The position numbers and the translations under genes were made by a program. A stretch of 64,000 bases of DNA from Cocleimonas flava (GTDB lineage: Bacteria > Pseudomonadota > Gammaproteobacteria > Thiotrichales > Thiotrichaceae): positions 992,001 through 1,056,000 of the forward strand of contig NZ_SMFQ01000003.1 in the NCBI RefSeq assembly GCF_004339015.1. Direction: 5' to 3'. Positions 42,110 through 51,464 of the stretch are shown piece after piece. The first letter of the stretch is position 1; each line of letters begins with the position of its first letter. A model generated the notes under the pieces. The model made no database searches, was not told the origin of the DNA, and saw only the letters and a list, made by a program, of their open reading frames with translations.

Positions 42110-43681
42110 TTAAGCCTGTTTGGTTTGATCAGTTTGTTTTGGCTGATCTTCACGCGTAACACGCAAAACTTCTTCTAATGAAGTTCTACCTGCCAAAACC
42201 AGTCGAACACCATCTTGTCTAATTGTAGGTACATTCTGATGAACATATTCCTCAACAGTTTGCTCACTTGCGCCATCATGAATTAAATTACGAGTGGTAT
42301 TATCAATTTCTACAAATTCATAAATACCATTTCTGCCAACATAACCTGAGTGGTTACATACAGCACAACCTTTATGACGGAAAAGCGTTGGTGGATTGTT
42401 ACTATCTACATGAATGAGATCACATTGTGCTGCATCAGCTATATATGGCTCTCGACACTCCTGACATAATAACCTAACCAGTCTTTGAGCAATAACACCG
42501 ATTAAACTTGAGGAAAGTAAGAAAGGCTCCACACCCATATCTCGCAAACGTGTTACTGCGCCTACCGCTGTATTAGTATGTAATGTAGAAAAAACCAAAT
42601 GCCCAGTTAATGACGCCTGCACTGCAATTTCTGCGGTTTCCAAATCTCGGATTTCACCAATCATTACTACATCGGGATCTTGTCGTAATATTGCCCTTAA
42701 ACCACGAGCAAAACTCATATCGACTTTATTATTTACCTGGGTTTGCCCTATCCCATCAATGTAATACTCAATCGGATCTTCTACAGTAAGAATATTTCGA
42801 GTGCTTTCGTTTAGATTCGTTAAAGCGGCATATAATGTAGTAGTCTTACCTGAACCTGTTGGACCTGTTACTAGAATGATTCCATGAGGCTTCTTGATTA
42901 ATTCTTTCAAGCGTTCATGTGTTGCAGGATCCATTCCCAGATGTTCTAGATTCAATCTACCCGCTGACTTATCCAGTAAACGCATTACGATGCGCTCATT
43001 GTGCCCTGAAGGTAAGGTAGAAACACGAACATCAACACCACGACCTGCGACACGTAAAGAGATACGACCATCTTGAGGAATACGCTTTTCAGCAATATCA
43101 AGCTTCGCCATTACCTTGATACGAGATATCACCAATGCAGCCAATGTTCTTGGTGGTTCTAAAATCTCTCGAAGTACCCCATCGACACGCATTCGAACAA
43201 TCATACGATTTTCAAAGGTTTCTATGTGAATATCAGAAGCATTTTCTTTAACGGCTTGCGTCAAGATTGCATTGATCAAACGAATAATAGGAGCATCGTC
43301 TTCAGACTCTAATAAGTCTTCTGGCTCTGGCAAAGAATCAGCGACATCATGTAAATCAAAGCCTTCACCAAAGTCTTCCATCATGGCGCTTGCACCAGCA
43401 GCACCACTATTATCATATTGACGCGCTAACATATGTTCAAACGCATCGTTATCGATTTCTTTGAAAACAACTTTTTGATTTAAAAAACGATTAACTTCAC
43501 TCGCAATAACAGGGGTTAAGCCTTGTTTATAGTAAACAGTAAGTTCAGCATCATCATCACGGACACCACGCTGAAGCACAACCCCATTTCTCTTTGCAAA
43601 GCTATAAGGAAAGTCCAGAGCTTGTTCAGCCTCTTCTTGTCCTTGTGCTTCCAGGTCCTCAAATTCGACAGGTTTATTCAT
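42110..43681 (-). CDS. gspE: Type II secretion ATPase GspE
   Basis: 523-residue cytosolic hexameric ATPase. An N-terminal N1E/N2E region (to about residue 130) binds GspL. The ATPase core has GPTGSGKTTTLYAAL (Walker A, near 265), the Asp-box ILTVEDPIEYYIDGIGQ, the Walker B DPDVVMIGEIRD and the His-box region VFSTLHTNTAVGA. The Cys4 zinc finger that marks GspE rather than PilT is present (CQEC ... CAVC, about 395-440). It is 11 bases from gspD and 13 from gspF. Confidence 0.94.
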   Translation of the reverse strand: MNKPVEFEDLEAQGQEEAEQALDFPYSFAKRNGVVLQRGVRDDDAELTVYYKQGLTPVIASEVNRFLNQKVVFKEIDNDAFEHMLARQYDNSGAAGASAMMEDFGEGFDLHDVADSLPEPEDLLESEDDAPIIRLINAILTQAVKENASDIHIETFENRMIVRMRVDGVLREILEPPRTLAALVISRIKVMAKLDIAEKRIPQDGRISLRVAGRGVDVRVSTLPSGHNERIVMRLLDKSAGRLNLEHLGMDPATHERLKELIKKPHGIILVTGPTGSGKTTTLYAALTNLNESTRNILTVEDPIEYYIDGIGQTQVNNKVDMSFARGLRAILRQDPDVVMIGEIRDLETAEIAVQASLTGHLVFSTLHTNTAVGAVTRLRDMGVEPFLLSSSLIGVIAQRLVRLLCQECREPYIADAAQCDLIHVDSNNPPTLFRHKGCAVCNHSGYVGRNGIYEFVEIDNTTRNLIHDGASEQTVEEYVHQNVPTIRQDGVRLVLAGRTSLEEVLRVTREDQPKQTDQTKQA

Positions 43682-43692
43682 AGTATCAAAGC

Positions 43693-45969
43693 CTATTGAT
43701 TAGGACGTTCGTCTTCCTGATAGCGCCTTTTTACTGGCATTACTTGTTTAAGACGAGCTGGTATCTGCATATTAGCGACAGGTTGCGGCTTAGCAAGAGT
43801 GGTTGTGGCAGTCCCATTTCTTCTAGCCTGAAGTGCTGCCGCCTGCTTTTGCTGAGCCAGTTTTGCTTGTTGAATTCTATTTTTATATTCACGTTCACGC
43901 TGTTGTTGCTCACGAATAATAATCTGCTTTTTCTGAGCAGGTGTTAATTTCGTCGCAAGATCACGGCGTAAATCAGCAGGGAATTGAGAAGCCTTGTCTT
44001 TAAGTATCCCTCTGTTCGTGATATTAGATACTTTTTGCGCTTGTTTTAATTTGTTGTACTTTTGCCTTGTATAATGATCTCCGCTCAAGACATCACGCAT
44101 TATCATAGGATGAATGAAAACCATCAAATTTGTCTTAGACTTTTCAGTCGTTGTACTTGAAAACAATTTACCCAGAACCGGGATATCACCCAGTAAAGGC
44201 ACCTTTGACACCTGATCAGTAAATTGGTCTCTCATCAAACCACCAAGAACTAATACCTGATCATCTTCAACCATAACACTCGTAGCAATTGAGCGTTTAT
44301 TCGTAATTCTATCCTCCGCACTTGTAGAGGATGCAGATATGCTAGACACTTCTTGTTCAATATCCAGACGAACACTACTACCATCATTTATTTGCGGTTT
44401 AATCTTTAGGGTTATACCAATATCTTCCCTTTCAACCGTTTGAAATGGGTTTGAAACACTGGTGCCATCACCTGTTGACGTGTAACTACCCGTTACGAAA
44501 GGTACTTCTTCACCAATAACAATACTGGCCTCTTCATTATCTAATGCCAAAACCGTAGGAGTTGAGAGCACATTGGTCGCACCGTCTCCAGATAGGGCCT
44601 CGACTAACAGCCCAAATTTATTGCTACCAACATTATCAATTAGACCGAGAGTACCGCCATCTCCAGACAAGCCTGTTGCTATATCATCAGAATCTGCTGT
44701 AAAAATACTCAGCAATGAACTGACACCAGCAACAGTTCCCGTCGCGCCAATGATTCCTTCAGTACTTGAGATACCTAAGTTTGCACCTAAGGTTTTCGAT
44801 AAACTTGCAGAAACTTCTGCGATCACAGCTTCAACCATCACCTGCGCTCGTCTAACATCTAAACGGCTAATTACTTTGGCTAGATTTCTTTGCACATCTG
44901 GCTCGGCAGTAATTATTAATGAGTTTGATGCTTCATCAGCCTGGATATCTATATCAGCTTTTTGCGTTCCAGCGGCGCCTTTTGTCGTCGCTTTTGTTGT
45001 TTTCTGCACAGCAGAAAAACCTGTTAAAACTTTTGCTAAATCAACAGCTTTTGCATACTTCAAATAGATTACTTTGGTCTTTTCTTGAAGTGGTTGACTC
45101 GTATCTAGCTTCGCAATAATTTTTCTAACTTGTTGTCTAGACGACTTATCACCACTGATTAACAGACTATTGGTTCTATCATCAGCTGAAATCTTGTTTT
45201 TTGTAGGAGCCCCTTTAACTGTTGATTGCTGTAGTGTTTGAATCGTCGCAGCGAGGTCTTTTGCTGAAGCAAATTTTAATGGTATAACTTCTAATTCTTC
45301 ATCATCTGCTCTATCCATGCGTTTGATGACTTTGATCAAACGCTCAATATTTGCGGCTCTATCAGATATTAATATCGTATTACTTGGGCCGTAGGCCTGA
45401 AGTTGACCAGTACTAGGAACTAAAGGACGTAAAATTGGAACCAACATCGCAGCTGGCACATGCTCAACACGAATAACGCGGGTAATTAATTCGTCTGCAT
45501 CACGTGAACTTTTCTTTTTGCTTTGCTCCTCTTTTTCACCAATCACTGGCACAGGTTGTTGCTTTGCCTGATTAGACGGAACAACTTTCACTAAATTACT
45601 GCCTTCTCCTGCTGGTACCGCAGAAAAGCCATGAACCTGAAGAATCGATAAAAATGTTTCATACAATTCATTCTTATCAATATCACTGCTCGTTATTACC
45701 GTGACTCTTCCCTTGACTCTTGGGTCGATAATAAAACTTTTACCCGTTATTCTAGAGACTGTTTCAATGAGCGTAGGAATTTCCACATCACGCAAATTTA
45801 TTTGAGCAGATTCTTCTGCGTAAACAGCGGGAGCAGTAAATGCAACTGATAACGAAATAGCAAACACCAGAGAGCTGGCATTTTTCTTAGATCCTAACAA
45901 GCCCCAAAACCCCAATTTATTCTTAGCAAACAATGACCACTCTCCAAAAAAGGCTTTCAAAAAAACCAT
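43693..45969 (-). CDS. gspD: Type II secretion outer-membrane secretin GspD
   Basis: 758 residues. A signal segment of unusual length (cleavage near AVYAEE, residue 52) precedes the N0 domain (INLRDVEIPTLIETVSRITG), three N domains (about 120-345, with ILISDRAANIERLIKVIKRMD and TNSLLISGD repeats) and the secretin barrel (about 370-620), including VLSTPTVLALDNEEASIVIGEEVPF and VLGGLMRDQ. A Gln/Lys/Arg-rich C-terminal extension of about 110 residues follows the normal S-domain position and looks coiled-coil. First gene of the gspDEF-comEA operon. gspC and the pseudopilin genes are not beside it. Confidence 0.93.
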   Translation of the reverse strand: MVFLKAFFGEWSLFAKNKLGFWGLLGSKKNASSLVFAISLSVAFTAPAVYAEESAQINLRDVEIPTLIETVSRITGKSFIIDPRVKGRVTVITSSDIDKNELYETFLSILQVHGFSAVPAGEGSNLVKVVPSNQAKQQPVPVIGEKEEQSKKKSSRDADELITRVIRVEHVPAAMLVPILRPLVPSTGQLQAYGPSNTILISDRAANIERLIKVIKRMDRADDEELEVIPLKFASAKDLAATIQTLQQSTVKGAPTKNKISADDRTNSLLISGDKSSRQQVRKIIAKLDTSQPLQEKTKVIYLKYAKAVDLAKVLTGFSAVQKTTKATTKGAAGTQKADIDIQADEASNSLIITAEPDVQRNLAKVISRLDVRRAQVMVEAVIAEVSASLSKTLGANLGISSTEGIIGATGTVAGVSSLLSIFTADSDDIATGLSGDGGTLGLIDNVGSNKFGLLVEALSGDGATNVLSTPTVLALDNEEASIVIGEEVPFVTGSYTSTGDGTSVSNPFQTVEREDIGITLKIKPQINDGSSVRLDIEQEVSSISASSTSAEDRITNKRSIATSVMVEDDQVLVLGGLMRDQFTDQVSKVPLLGDIPVLGKLFSSTTTEKSKTNLMVFIHPMIMRDVLSGDHYTRQKYNKLKQAQKVSNITNRGILKDKASQFPADLRRDLATKLTPAQKKQIIIREQQQREREYKNRIQQAKLAQQKQAAALQARRNGTATTTLAKPQPVANMQIPARLKQVMPVKRRYQEDERPNQ

Positions 45970-46528
45970 AATCTAATACTTTTATTTTAAATAAATTAAC
46001 TTTATTCGTCGACTTACAAACCCTTTAAATACAAATCGACCAGTTATCCGCGTAATACTAACACTTATCAACTTTATACGCTAAATGTTTGAGCCATGAT
46101 TAGGGACAATGAATCTGAAGATTAATACCTTAGAAAAAATAAAAAACCTGAATAAAAAGACTACGCTACGGCATCTAAGTTCAAAAACCATTTGTAACAT
46201 TTTGCTTTATACGTAATCAAAACATTTCAGCATAAACAACGAATATGAAATAAATATGAAAGTAGTGAGGACTCACACTTCGAACAAGAAAGAAAATATA
46301 ACTTTAGTCATTCAAAATATTCACGTTTAATCCAATGAAAACAGATAGATAACGTGCTTCATTATCATTCACTCATTTCATCAAAAAAATATTCTTTAAC
46401 AATTTCTCACCATCAACAATCAATGAAATAAATTCAACTCGAAGAATAAACAGATTTATAAAATTATCACGGAATCAATTAAAACGATATGATAATGTAC
46501 CCTAAATCAGATATTTAAAACCAGAATC
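45970..46528. other. AT-rich divergent intergenic region
   Basis: 559 bases between gspD (minus) and the YjbQ-family gene (plus). No reading frame, dispersed repeat or clear hairpin is visible. It should contain promoters in both directions. One TACGTA lies within TTTATACGTAATC (about 46207-46219), without the second box seen at the PHB sites. Confidence 0.5.
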
Positions 46529-46960
46529 ATGTGGATACAAAAAGAAATACAAATAAAACAAAAATCTCGCGGTTTTCATATTATTACCGATGAAATACTA
46601 AACAAACTCATAGAAATAAAAGACATTGAAGTTGGTTTAATGAATGTTTTCATCAAGCACACTTCTGCATCATTAACTATCAATGAAAATGCAGATCCAA
46701 CGGTGCGTCAGGATTTCGAATCCTACTTCAATAAAGCAGTCCCAGAGAATGAGCCGTATTACAAACATACGCTTGAGGGTTCAGATGACTTACCTGCTCA
46801 CTTAAAGGCTAGTATTCTCGGCAGCAGCCTAAACATCCCTATTACAAATGGCAGACTCAATATCGGCATCTGGCAAGGTATTTACTTATGCGAACACCGT
46901 AATATGGGCGGTTCCAGAAACCTTTTGATAACCCTGTCAGGCCAGAAGTCTGAAAATTAA
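46529..46960 (+). CDS. YjbQ/UPF0047 family protein
   Basis: 143-residue cytosolic protein of the widespread YjbQ family (UPF0047), sometimes described as a side-activity thiamine-phosphate synthase; the true role is unsettled. Family landmarks are GLMNVFIKHTSASLTINENAD (with the conserved His and Asn), the middle NEPYYKHTLEGSDDLPAHLKA, and NGRLNIGIWQGIYLCEHRN with a further conserved His near the end. It is a single gene with a large upstream spacer. The family assignment is firm. Confidence 0.92.
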   Translation: MWIQKEIQIKQKSRGFHIITDEILNKLIEIKDIEVGLMNVFIKHTSASLTINENADPTVRQDFESYFNKAVPENEPYYKHTLEGSDDLPAHLKASILGSSLNIPITNGRLNIGIWQGIYLCEHRNMGGSRNLLITLSGQKSEN

Positions 46961-47346
46961 TACTTTTTTGTGAGAATTCATGATCAGGTTCTCGCAGTAC
47001 ATACATAAACGAAGCACTTAAGAAGAGAACTTGGATTAGCTACTCTCAAGTCACTCACGATATCTTTCGAAAACAGCTCAACAATACTTTGCGAAAGCCT
47101 TTTCAAACACTCTGCTTAAAGCTAAATTAAATTCACACCCCCCTACTTTGGAGCCTTTTTTTATAAAAACTTAATTTATAGTCAGCCTTAAATGCGCCTG
47201 CACTCGACCCGTTTTTACTGCATATAAAATTCTGAAGAGAAATTAATTTAACAGCTAGTCGGAATCCACTTTACCCATACAAAGCGAATATTTTAAAATC
47301 GGGATATATTCTATTCAATAATTCTAATAATAAATGGGTACCGCAA
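46961..47346. other. Intergenic region with a dispersed repeat
   Basis: 386 bases between the YjbQ gene and pilU. A C-rich repeat lies at 47136-47162, 175 bases after the YjbQ stop. The 180 bases before pilU presumably carry its promoter. Nothing else recognised. Confidence 0.6.
47136..47162 (+). repeat. C-rich dispersed repeat, copy 13
   Basis: CACCCCCC, TACTTT, GGAGCC, T7. It has the orientation of the flanking plus-strand genes but is far from the upstream stop. The stem would have a C-A mismatch. Confidence 0.78.
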
Positions 47347-48651
47347 ATGGACTTCAAAAAATACCTCCGCATTCTTGTCAAAAATGATGGTTCAGATCTT
47401 TACTTAACATTTAATGCGCCACCTTCTGCTAAATTTAATGGCGAGCTTAAAGCTTTAAGTCGAGAAAGAATGACTTCAGAACAGCTCCATGAAATTGCAG
47501 AGTTTCTAATGAATAAGGAACAGCTGGATCAATTTGAGCATAAACCTGAAATGAATCTCGCTCTGGATGAGCCAGACATTGGTCGCTTCCGTATCAATAT
47601 ATTCAAACAGCGTACAAATCTTGCGATGGTTATTCGTAATATTAAAGTCGAAATTCCGAATGCAGATGATTTAGGTCTCCCACAAGTACTCAAAGAACAA
47701 ATCATGAAAAAGAGAGGCTTAATTCTCTTTGTTGGTGGTACAGGCTCAGGTAAATCTACTTCATTGGCCGCACTAATTGATCATAGAAATTCTAATTCTG
47801 CAGGTCATATTGTTACTATTGAAGACCCGATTGAATACGTTCATCCCCATAAAAAGTCTCTAGTCAGCCAACGAGAAGTAGGTGTTGATACAGATACTTA
47901 TGAAGATGCCCTCGAGAATACTTTACGTCAGGCTCCTGATGTTATCTTAATCGGTGAGATTAGAACTGAAGAAACCATGGAACATGCCCTAGCGTTTGCT
48001 GAGACAGGTCACTTATGTCTATCGACCTTACATGCAAATAATGCGAATCAGGCACTTGATAGAATTATCAACTTCTTCCCTGAAGAACGTCACAGCCAGT
48101 TATTAATGGATATTGGTTTAAACATTCAAGCGTTTATTTCACAACGATTAATTCCGACTGTTGATGGTAAGCGGGTTGCAGCTATTGAAATTTTAATCGG
48201 CACTCAAACCATTCGTGACTTAATCATGAAAGGTGATGTATCAGCGATTAAAGAGATCATGGAAAAGTCGGAAGAACTAGGTATGCAAACCTTCGACAGC
48301 CACATCTATAAACTACATAAACAAGGCATTATATCTCTTGAAGAAGCACTCAAAAATGCCGATTCACCGAGCAACTTACAAGTTAAGCTGAATTTAGAAG
48401 ACAGTACCTATTCTAATATGACTAGCGATGAAGACACGACTGAAGAAGAACAAGCTGCTATAGACCTGGCATTTGGTGATCTGGCATTAGAAGAAATGGA
48501 TGACGGAAAACCAAAAATAGATGAAGAAAACAAAATTCTAAAAACACCACAAGAGCTGATGGAAGAAAAAATTGCCAGGCGCTTGCAAGAAGATGCTAGA
48601 AATGCAGAAGAATTAAAAAAGATGGAAGAGATTCTTCAAAAGAATATGTAA
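47347..48651 (+). CDS. pilU: Type IV pilus accessory retraction ATPase PilU
   Basis: 434 residues. PilT-family ATPase with an N-terminal PAS-like region (MDFKKYLRILVKNDGSDLYL), Walker A VGGTGSGKSTSLAAL (near residue 135), Asp-box TIEDPIEYVHPHKKS, Walker B APDVILIGEIRTEETM and His-box CLSTLHANNANQALDR. The PilU-type reading QREVGVDTDTYEDALENTLRQ and the charged C-terminal extension after residue 345 distinguish it from PilT (about 345 residues). PilU assists PilT-driven retraction in twitching and DNA uptake. pilT, which normally sits just upstream, is absent here. Confidence 0.9.
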   Translation: MDFKKYLRILVKNDGSDLYLTFNAPPSAKFNGELKALSRERMTSEQLHEIAEFLMNKEQLDQFEHKPEMNLALDEPDIGRFRINIFKQRTNLAMVIRNIKVEIPNADDLGLPQVLKEQIMKKRGLILFVGGTGSGKSTSLAALIDHRNSNSAGHIVTIEDPIEYVHPHKKSLVSQREVGVDTDTYEDALENTLRQAPDVILIGEIRTEETMEHALAFAETGHLCLSTLHANNANQALDRIINFFPEERHSQLLMDIGLNIQAFISQRLIPTVDGKRVAAIEILIGTQTIRDLIMKGDVSAIKEIMEKSEELGMQTFDSHIYKLHKQGIISLEEALKNADSPSNLQVKLNLEDSTYSNMTSDEDTTEEEQAAIDLAFGDLALEEMDDGKPKIDEENKILKTPQELMEEKIARRLQEDARNAEELKKMEEILQKNM

Positions 48652-48693
48652 AACATAATTCAAAAATTTATATTCAAATGATGCTTACAAAAA

Positions 48694-49992
48694 TTATTTC
48701 ATATCAATAGCTGCAGAAATTAACCGATCCAATCTTGCAGTAACACCGCGGTGTTGCTGCATGAATTGCTCTGATTTTTGAACAAATTCAACTTTCTGTT
48801 GATTTGATAAATTTTCATCCAACCATTTACGTACTTCTTCTGTAAGCTCACTTTCAGTATCACAGACTGTCATCAAACCTTCATCCGCAAGTTGATGCGA
48901 GATATCATCAAAATTAAACATGTGCTTGCCGCTCACAACAGGAACATTCAATGCTGTCGCTTCCAATGGGTTATGTCCTCCTGTATTTACCAGGCTTCCA
49001 CCGATAAAAACAACATCAGCCGTAGCGTACCAGGACTGTAATTCACCCATGGAATCTCCGAGTATCAAACTCACATTATTACCATCATAACTTTTCTTCA
49101 AACTATGACGCATATAACTGTTTTTATTATCAAAAATACTCATACAGAGTTGATCCACATCGTCAAAACGCTCTGGGTGCCTCGGGACGATAATTAACAA
49201 TAACTCTGGCAGATCTTTTAGCAAACTCTGATGAATACGTAGAATTATCTCATCTTCACCTTTATGAGTGCTTGCTGCCACCCATACCGGTCGATTAGCA
49301 CCCCAATACTGTTGTCGCTCCTTTCCAGCTTTGATTTGTTGCTGATTAAGCTGAACATCGAACTTTATGTTTCCAACAACTTCTATCTGCTCTGGTTTTG
49401 CGCCTAATGCTTTAAATCTTTGTGCATCTGCTTCTGCTCTTACTGCAATAGTATGTACTCTTAACAATGTCTCTTCGACCAATCCCCTGATTTTTGAATA
49501 AGACTGGGTAGATCGATCTGATAAGCGTGCATTCGCAATAATAATCGGGATAGATCGTTGCTGGCATTTTGCATATAAATTTGGCCAGATTTCAGTTTCC
49601 ATCACAATCAATAAATCAGGTTTCATTGTGCGAACAAATCGAGCAACCGCGTCGGGCAAATCATAAGGAAAGTAAACATGCGACACTCTACTAGCAAACA
49701 TTGATATAACACGATCAGAACCGGTCGGTGTCGTTGTGGTCACCAATAGTCGATGAGTGGGGTATTTTTCAAGCAGCAACTCAATCAGCGGCTTTGCTGC
49801 TATCGACTCACCTACTGATACAGCATGCAACCAAATAACAGGCAATTCTGATTGATTAGTGACAAAACCAAGACGTTCAGAAATACGTTTTCTGTAGGCG
49901 GGATTGGACCTACTGCGCCAGAATAATCTTAGGATAACAATCGGAAGAATCAGGTATAAAAAGACTGAATAAAGCGCGCGCCTAAACGACAT
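48694..49992 (-). CDS. waaA: 3-deoxy-D-manno-octulosonic acid (Kdo) transferase WaaA/KdtA
   Basis: Adds Kdo residues from CMP-Kdo to the lipid A precursor at the inner membrane. 432 residues: an N-terminal membrane anchor (ALYSVFLYLILPIVILRLFW), the family motifs WLHAVSVGES (with the catalytic Glu region), TTTTPTGSDRV, FPYDLPDAVARFV and ETEIWPNLY, and the donor-binding half with ASTHKGEDE, VPRHPERF and GGSLVNTGGHNPLE. It stands alone on the minus strand between two plus-strand genes. All glycosyltransferase motifs are intact. Confidence 0.95.
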   Translation of the reverse strand: MSFRRALYSVFLYLILPIVILRLFWRSRSNPAYRKRISERLGFVTNQSELPVIWLHAVSVGESIAAKPLIELLLEKYPTHRLLVTTTTPTGSDRVISMFASRVSHVYFPYDLPDAVARFVRTMKPDLLIVMETEIWPNLYAKCQQRSIPIIIANARLSDRSTQSYSKIRGLVEETLLRVHTIAVRAEADAQRFKALGAKPEQIEVVGNIKFDVQLNQQQIKAGKERQQYWGANRPVWVAASTHKGEDEIILRIHQSLLKDLPELLLIIVPRHPERFDDVDQLCMSIFDNKNSYMRHSLKKSYDGNNVSLILGDSMGELQSWYATADVVFIGGSLVNTGGHNPLEATALNVPVVSGKHMFNFDDISHQLADEGLMTVCDTESELTEEVRKWLDENLSNQQKVEFVQKSEQFMQQHRGVTARLDRLISAAIDMK

Positions 49993-50106
49993 TGAAACAA
50001 ATCCCCAAGCTGTGCTTCAAAAAAATAAAAGGATACCACGTAACACTATAAATTAAGACGGATTTATGGCAGACTTCGTTCCCTTTAAAATCTCTGCGGA
50101 ACGACC

Positions 50107-50604
50107 ATGAAAATTAGCGACAATAAAATTGCTTCACTTACTTACACACTTAAAAACGACGACGGAGCAATATTAGATAAAGCTGACAACGAATCACCTT
50201 TTTTATATATGCACGGCACTGGCGGAATCATTAAAGGCCTAGAAAAAGCTTTAGAAAACAAAGAGGTAAACGATAGCTTTAATCTTATTGTTGCACCTGA
50301 AGACGCTTACGGTGAACGCGACCCTAACTTGACTGAAGCTGTTCCACGCACAATGTTTGAAGGCATCGAAGATGAAAATCTAGTTGCTGGCGCACAATTT
50401 CATGCACAAACAGCTCAAGGCACTCAAATCATCACTATTGCTGATGTAGAAGGCGATATGGTAAAAATTGATGCGAATCATCCATTAGCAGGCGAAACAT
50501 TGCACTTTGATGTTGCTGTTTTAGACATACGTGATGCGACTGAAGAAGAAATTGCACATGGTCACCCACACGCTCCAGGCGGGTGTGGACACGATCACGC
50601 TTAA
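50107..50604 (+). CDS. slyD: SlyD-like FKBP peptidyl-prolyl isomerase
   Basis: 165-residue cytosolic chaperone/isomerase. The FKBP core starts ISDNKIASLTYTLKNDDGAI, has LYMHGTGGIIKGLEKAL and the inserted chaperone flap (about residues 70-125, APEDAYGERDPNL). The C-terminus is a short metal-binding tail, HGHPHAPGGCGHDHA, much shorter than the E. coli SlyD tail but still able to bind nickel or zinc. It is followed by a dispersed repeat and its inverted partner, likely the terminator. Confidence 0.93.
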   Translation: MKISDNKIASLTYTLKNDDGAILDKADNESPFLYMHGTGGIIKGLEKALENKEVNDSFNLIVAPEDAYGERDPNLTEAVPRTMFEGIEDENLVAGAQFHAQTAQGTQIITIADVEGDMVKIDANHPLAGETLHFDVAVLDIRDATEEEIAHGHPHAPGGCGHDHA

Positions 50605-50658
50605 ATAATAACTAACAAATGGATATGTTAATTTATTAACTCATCCATTTATTTTTAA

Positions 50659-50738
50659 ATACACCCCCCTACTTATAGCGGTTTTTTTTGCATGAACGTT
50701 GCAATTAAAATCATATAAATAGTGGGGTGTATTTTTTT
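50659..50738 (+). repeat. C-rich dispersed repeat, copy 14, with inverted partner 40 bases on
   Basis: ATACACCCCCC, TACTTAT, AGCGG, T8 (50659-50689), followed by ATAGTGGGGTGTAT (50719-50732), which is nearly complementary to its start, and a second T-run (50732-50738). Either T-run could end slyD transcription; the full element resembles a small element with inverted ends. Confidence 0.75.
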
Positions 50739-50769
50739 GCATTGGAATAACCCAATCCATAAAATTTTA

Positions 50770-51318
50770 TTAATCTACATACGGTAACGCAATAACGTTA
50801 TTGTTGGTTTCATCGCTAATTCTTAGAAATTCTTTTTCCAAATGCTCAAAGTCAGGCAATTTTTTCATACCTTGCCGATGAATATAGACATATCCTGCAG
50901 CAGCCCCGGCAACAAAACCAATCGGATTCTTTACCCCAATCAACGCTCGCGCACCAATACCTGCAGAATAAATCAACTTCCCGCGCTGTGACTGACTGCT
51001 CTTATGCCTACCTGAAATACACCACTCAACAAAGTGTTCACAGTTATTGTGTAAGATATGATATTGAGATTCGCCTAATCTTAAAGAAGCGCGAATAATT
51101 GCCTCATCTACTAGATACTTTCTATCCAAATGGGGTTTGATATGAATATCTTTATTTTGCGAAAACTCTTCTATCGTTATTTCCTCAATGACACCAGGCA
51201 CAGTCAAATCATTTGCTAATCCAGAATAATGAATCACTTTATCGTCACCGATACCTAAACCGTGATGCGTATAAGATCCGGAAGCTTTTTTGATATATAG
51301 ATGCTGTCCTTTAAACAT
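50770..51318 (-). CDS. LRAT-domain (NlpC/P60-like) protein with a C-terminal hydrophobic segment
   Basis: 182 residues. Residues 1-110 fit the lecithin:retinol acyltransferase-like permuted papain fold: GSYTHHGLGIGDDKVIHYSG gives the first His pair and HNNCEHFVEWC supplies the nucleophilic Cys (near residue 93). This fold acts in thiol-based acyl transfer or hydrolysis of lipids and amides. A Gly/Ala-rich hydrophobic segment (about 130-150, NPIGFVAGAAAGYVYIH) could contact a membrane. Bacterial LRAT proteins have no agreed function. The gene is alone on its strand. Confidence 0.8.
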   Translation of the reverse strand: MFKGQHLYIKKASGSYTHHGLGIGDDKVIHYSGLANDLTVPGVIEEITIEEFSQNKDIHIKPHLDRKYLVDEAIIRASLRLGESQYHILHNNCEHFVEWCISGRHKSSQSQRGKLIYSAGIGARALIGVKNPIGFVAGAAAGYVYIHRQGMKKLPDFEHLEKEFLRISDETNNNVIALPYVD

Positions 51319-51464
51319 AAGAATGAAATATCGATTTATTAAGATTTTGTTAAGTTGGTGTTAGGTTTTCTTCTAGTACAATCATATGATAAATAATGGT
51401 GTTTTTACGTCATTCTCTCATAATAAATAGAAATTAAAAAATAAGCCGACGTAACAGTATTTGC

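Noticed and set aside
44573-45067. 164-codon open frame antisense to gspD
   Set aside because: Lies entirely inside a well-supported gene in another frame; composition is that of a shadow frame.
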